DNA of 64,000 bases from Microbacterium sp. HD4P20 (GTDB lineage: Bacteria > Actinomycetota > Actinomycetes > Actinomycetales > Microbacteriaceae): positions 1 to 64,000 of the forward strand of contig NZ_JAHZQZ020000006.1 in the NCBI RefSeq assembly GCF_019449275.2. The letters run 5' to 3'. The notes beneath the pieces are model-generated. The model had not been told where the DNA came from, did no database searches, and worked only from the letters and a program-made list of their open reading frames with translations. The position numbers were made by a program, and so were the translations under genes. Below are positions 63,207 through 64,000 of this stretch, piece by piece (position 1 is the first letter of the stretch; every line of letters begins with the position of its first letter).

Positions 63207-64000
63207 ATGGGTTTGAGCACGGCGCCCGCGGCGGACGCGGATGATATGGACTCGGCCGTCGACGTCTTCGAACAGCACCGGCGCAGGATCTTCGGCATCG
63301 CGTATCGCATGCTGGGCACCGTCGCGGACGCCGAAGACATCGTTCAAGAGACTTGGATCCGCTGGCAGAACACCGACCGCGACAGCATCCTCGAGCCGGC
63401 TGCCTTCCTCGCGACGATCGCGACACGGCTGTCGATCAACGCGACGCAGTCCGCTCGGGCTCGCCGCGAGACGTATATCGGGCCGTGGCTTCCCGAGCCG
63501 GTGAATACGGATGCCGACCCCGCGCTGGGCGCGGAGCGCGGCGAAGCGCTGCAGTTCGCCATCCTGCTCACGCTCGAGAAGCTCACGCCCACCGAGCGCG
63601 CCGCGTACATCCTGCGCGAGGCCCTCGACTATCCGTACGAGCGGATCGCCGACATCGTCGGGGCCACTGTCGAGAGCGCCCGGCAGCTGGTCAGTCGCGC
63701 GCGAAAACACCTCGCGTCGGCCAAGCGCGCCCAGGTGGAGGCGTCCGAGCATCGCCGGCTCCTCGAGGCGTTCCTCGACGCCGCGCAGAAGGGCGACGTC
63801 TCGGCGCTCGAGAAGCTCTTCGCCGACGACGTCGTCAGCTACACCGACGGCAACGGCGTCAAGCTGGCCGCCCGAATTCCCGTCGCCGGTCGCAGTCGGG
63901 TCGCGAAGTTCATCGCCGCCTTCTCGAGCCATTTCTGGATCGGCAAGACCATCGACTGGGTCGAACTCAACGGCCGGCCCGCCGCGACGATCTCGGACGC
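63207..64000 (+). CDS. ECF41-type sigma factor, C-terminus cut by window edge
   Basis: The first 264 residues are present with no stop. Sigma-2 region: FEQHRRRIFGIAYRMLGTVA and DAEDIVQETWIRWQ. Sigma-4 region: LTPTERAAYILREALDYPYE and RIADIVGATVESARQLVSRA. The protein continues into a SnoaL-like domain (FLDAAQKGDVSALEKLFADD, VVSYTDGNG), the C-terminal extension that controls ECF41 factors in place of an anti-sigma. ATG 63207; ATG 63246 is a second choice. It is 26 bases after the NmrA-like gene, so probably one transcript. Confidence 0.9.
   Translation, partial: MGLSTAPAADADDMDSAVDVFEQHRRRIFGIAYRMLGTVADAEDIVQETWIRWQNTDRDSILEPAAFLATIATRLSINATQSARARRETYIGPWLPEPVNTDADPALGAERGEALQFAILLTLEKLTPTERAAYILREALDYPYERIADIVGATVESARQLVSRARKHLASAKRAQVEASEHRRLLEAFLDAAQKGDVSALEKLFADDVVSYTDGNGVKLAARIPVAGRSRVAKFIAAFSSHFWIGKTIDWVELNGRPAATISD

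Overview
The window reads as a chromosomal segment of a high-GC Gram-positive actinobacterium, most likely a Microbacteriaceae member close to Microbacterium. The evidence is the very high GC, GTG and TTG starts, many TANNNT-N6-start leaderless promoters, CIRCE-controlled groES, the guaB / guaB3 / guaA set, a SURF1 protein, and LPATG-anchored surface proteins. I saw no rRNA, tRNA, CRISPR array, prophage or insertion sequence. The taxonomic call is inference.

Layout. 1-2.4 kb: a membrane-anchored Hsp70-like protein with a GDTGGT minisatellite, diverging from groES with two CIRCE operators. 2.4-6.6 kb: rarD, then a copper operon copZ-copA-csoR with CsoR-type operators. 6.7-12.2 kb: branched-chain amino-acid uptake, with livK convergent to livHMGF; LivH carries an extra extracellular domain. 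12.6-23.9 kb: guaB, a sarcosine-oxidase-like enzyme, a TMEM175-like channel, an MFS/TetR pair, an epoxide hydrolase, a frameshifted ABC-F gene, guaB3 and SURF1. 24.2-30.1 kb: two secreted purple-acid-phosphatase-like proteins, one with LPATG and one with duplicated 300-residue propeller modules. 30.2-35.5 kb: DUF3817, guaA, a glycosyltransferase and a second MFS. 36.1-37.4 kb: a two-gene ClpP pair whose second member lacks the catalytic serine. 37.6-42.1 kb: an MBL/TetR pair, a LigD-type polymerase, an XRE regulator, a PIN protein and a BI-1 protein. 42.3-49.5 kb: GDPD, an ABC-2 exporter, TetR and a glycine-rich LPATG surface protein.

49.6-61.2 kb is the most coherent accessory system. A LacI regulator sits between a 1357-residue secreted beta-helix protein and an operon (two sugar permeases, binding lipoprotein, Gfo/Idh/MocA oxidoreductase, DUF6807, cupin). 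Four near-identical AGTGAACGATCACT operators, two per promoter, tie the secreted protein and the operon together. The likely logic is extracellular attack on a polysaccharide or glycoside, import of the product, then oxidative processing. The substrate is unknown.

61.4-64 kb: an alpha/beta hydrolase, diverging from an NmrA-like protein and an ECF41-like sigma factor that runs off the window. Matching promoter-like motifs point both ways from their intergenic region.

Two genome-scale patterns stand out. One is a pair of intergenic arrays of a 20-bp unit that flips orientation at the centre. The other is strong over-use of GGATGC/GCATCC, often as inverted pairs inside terminator stems.
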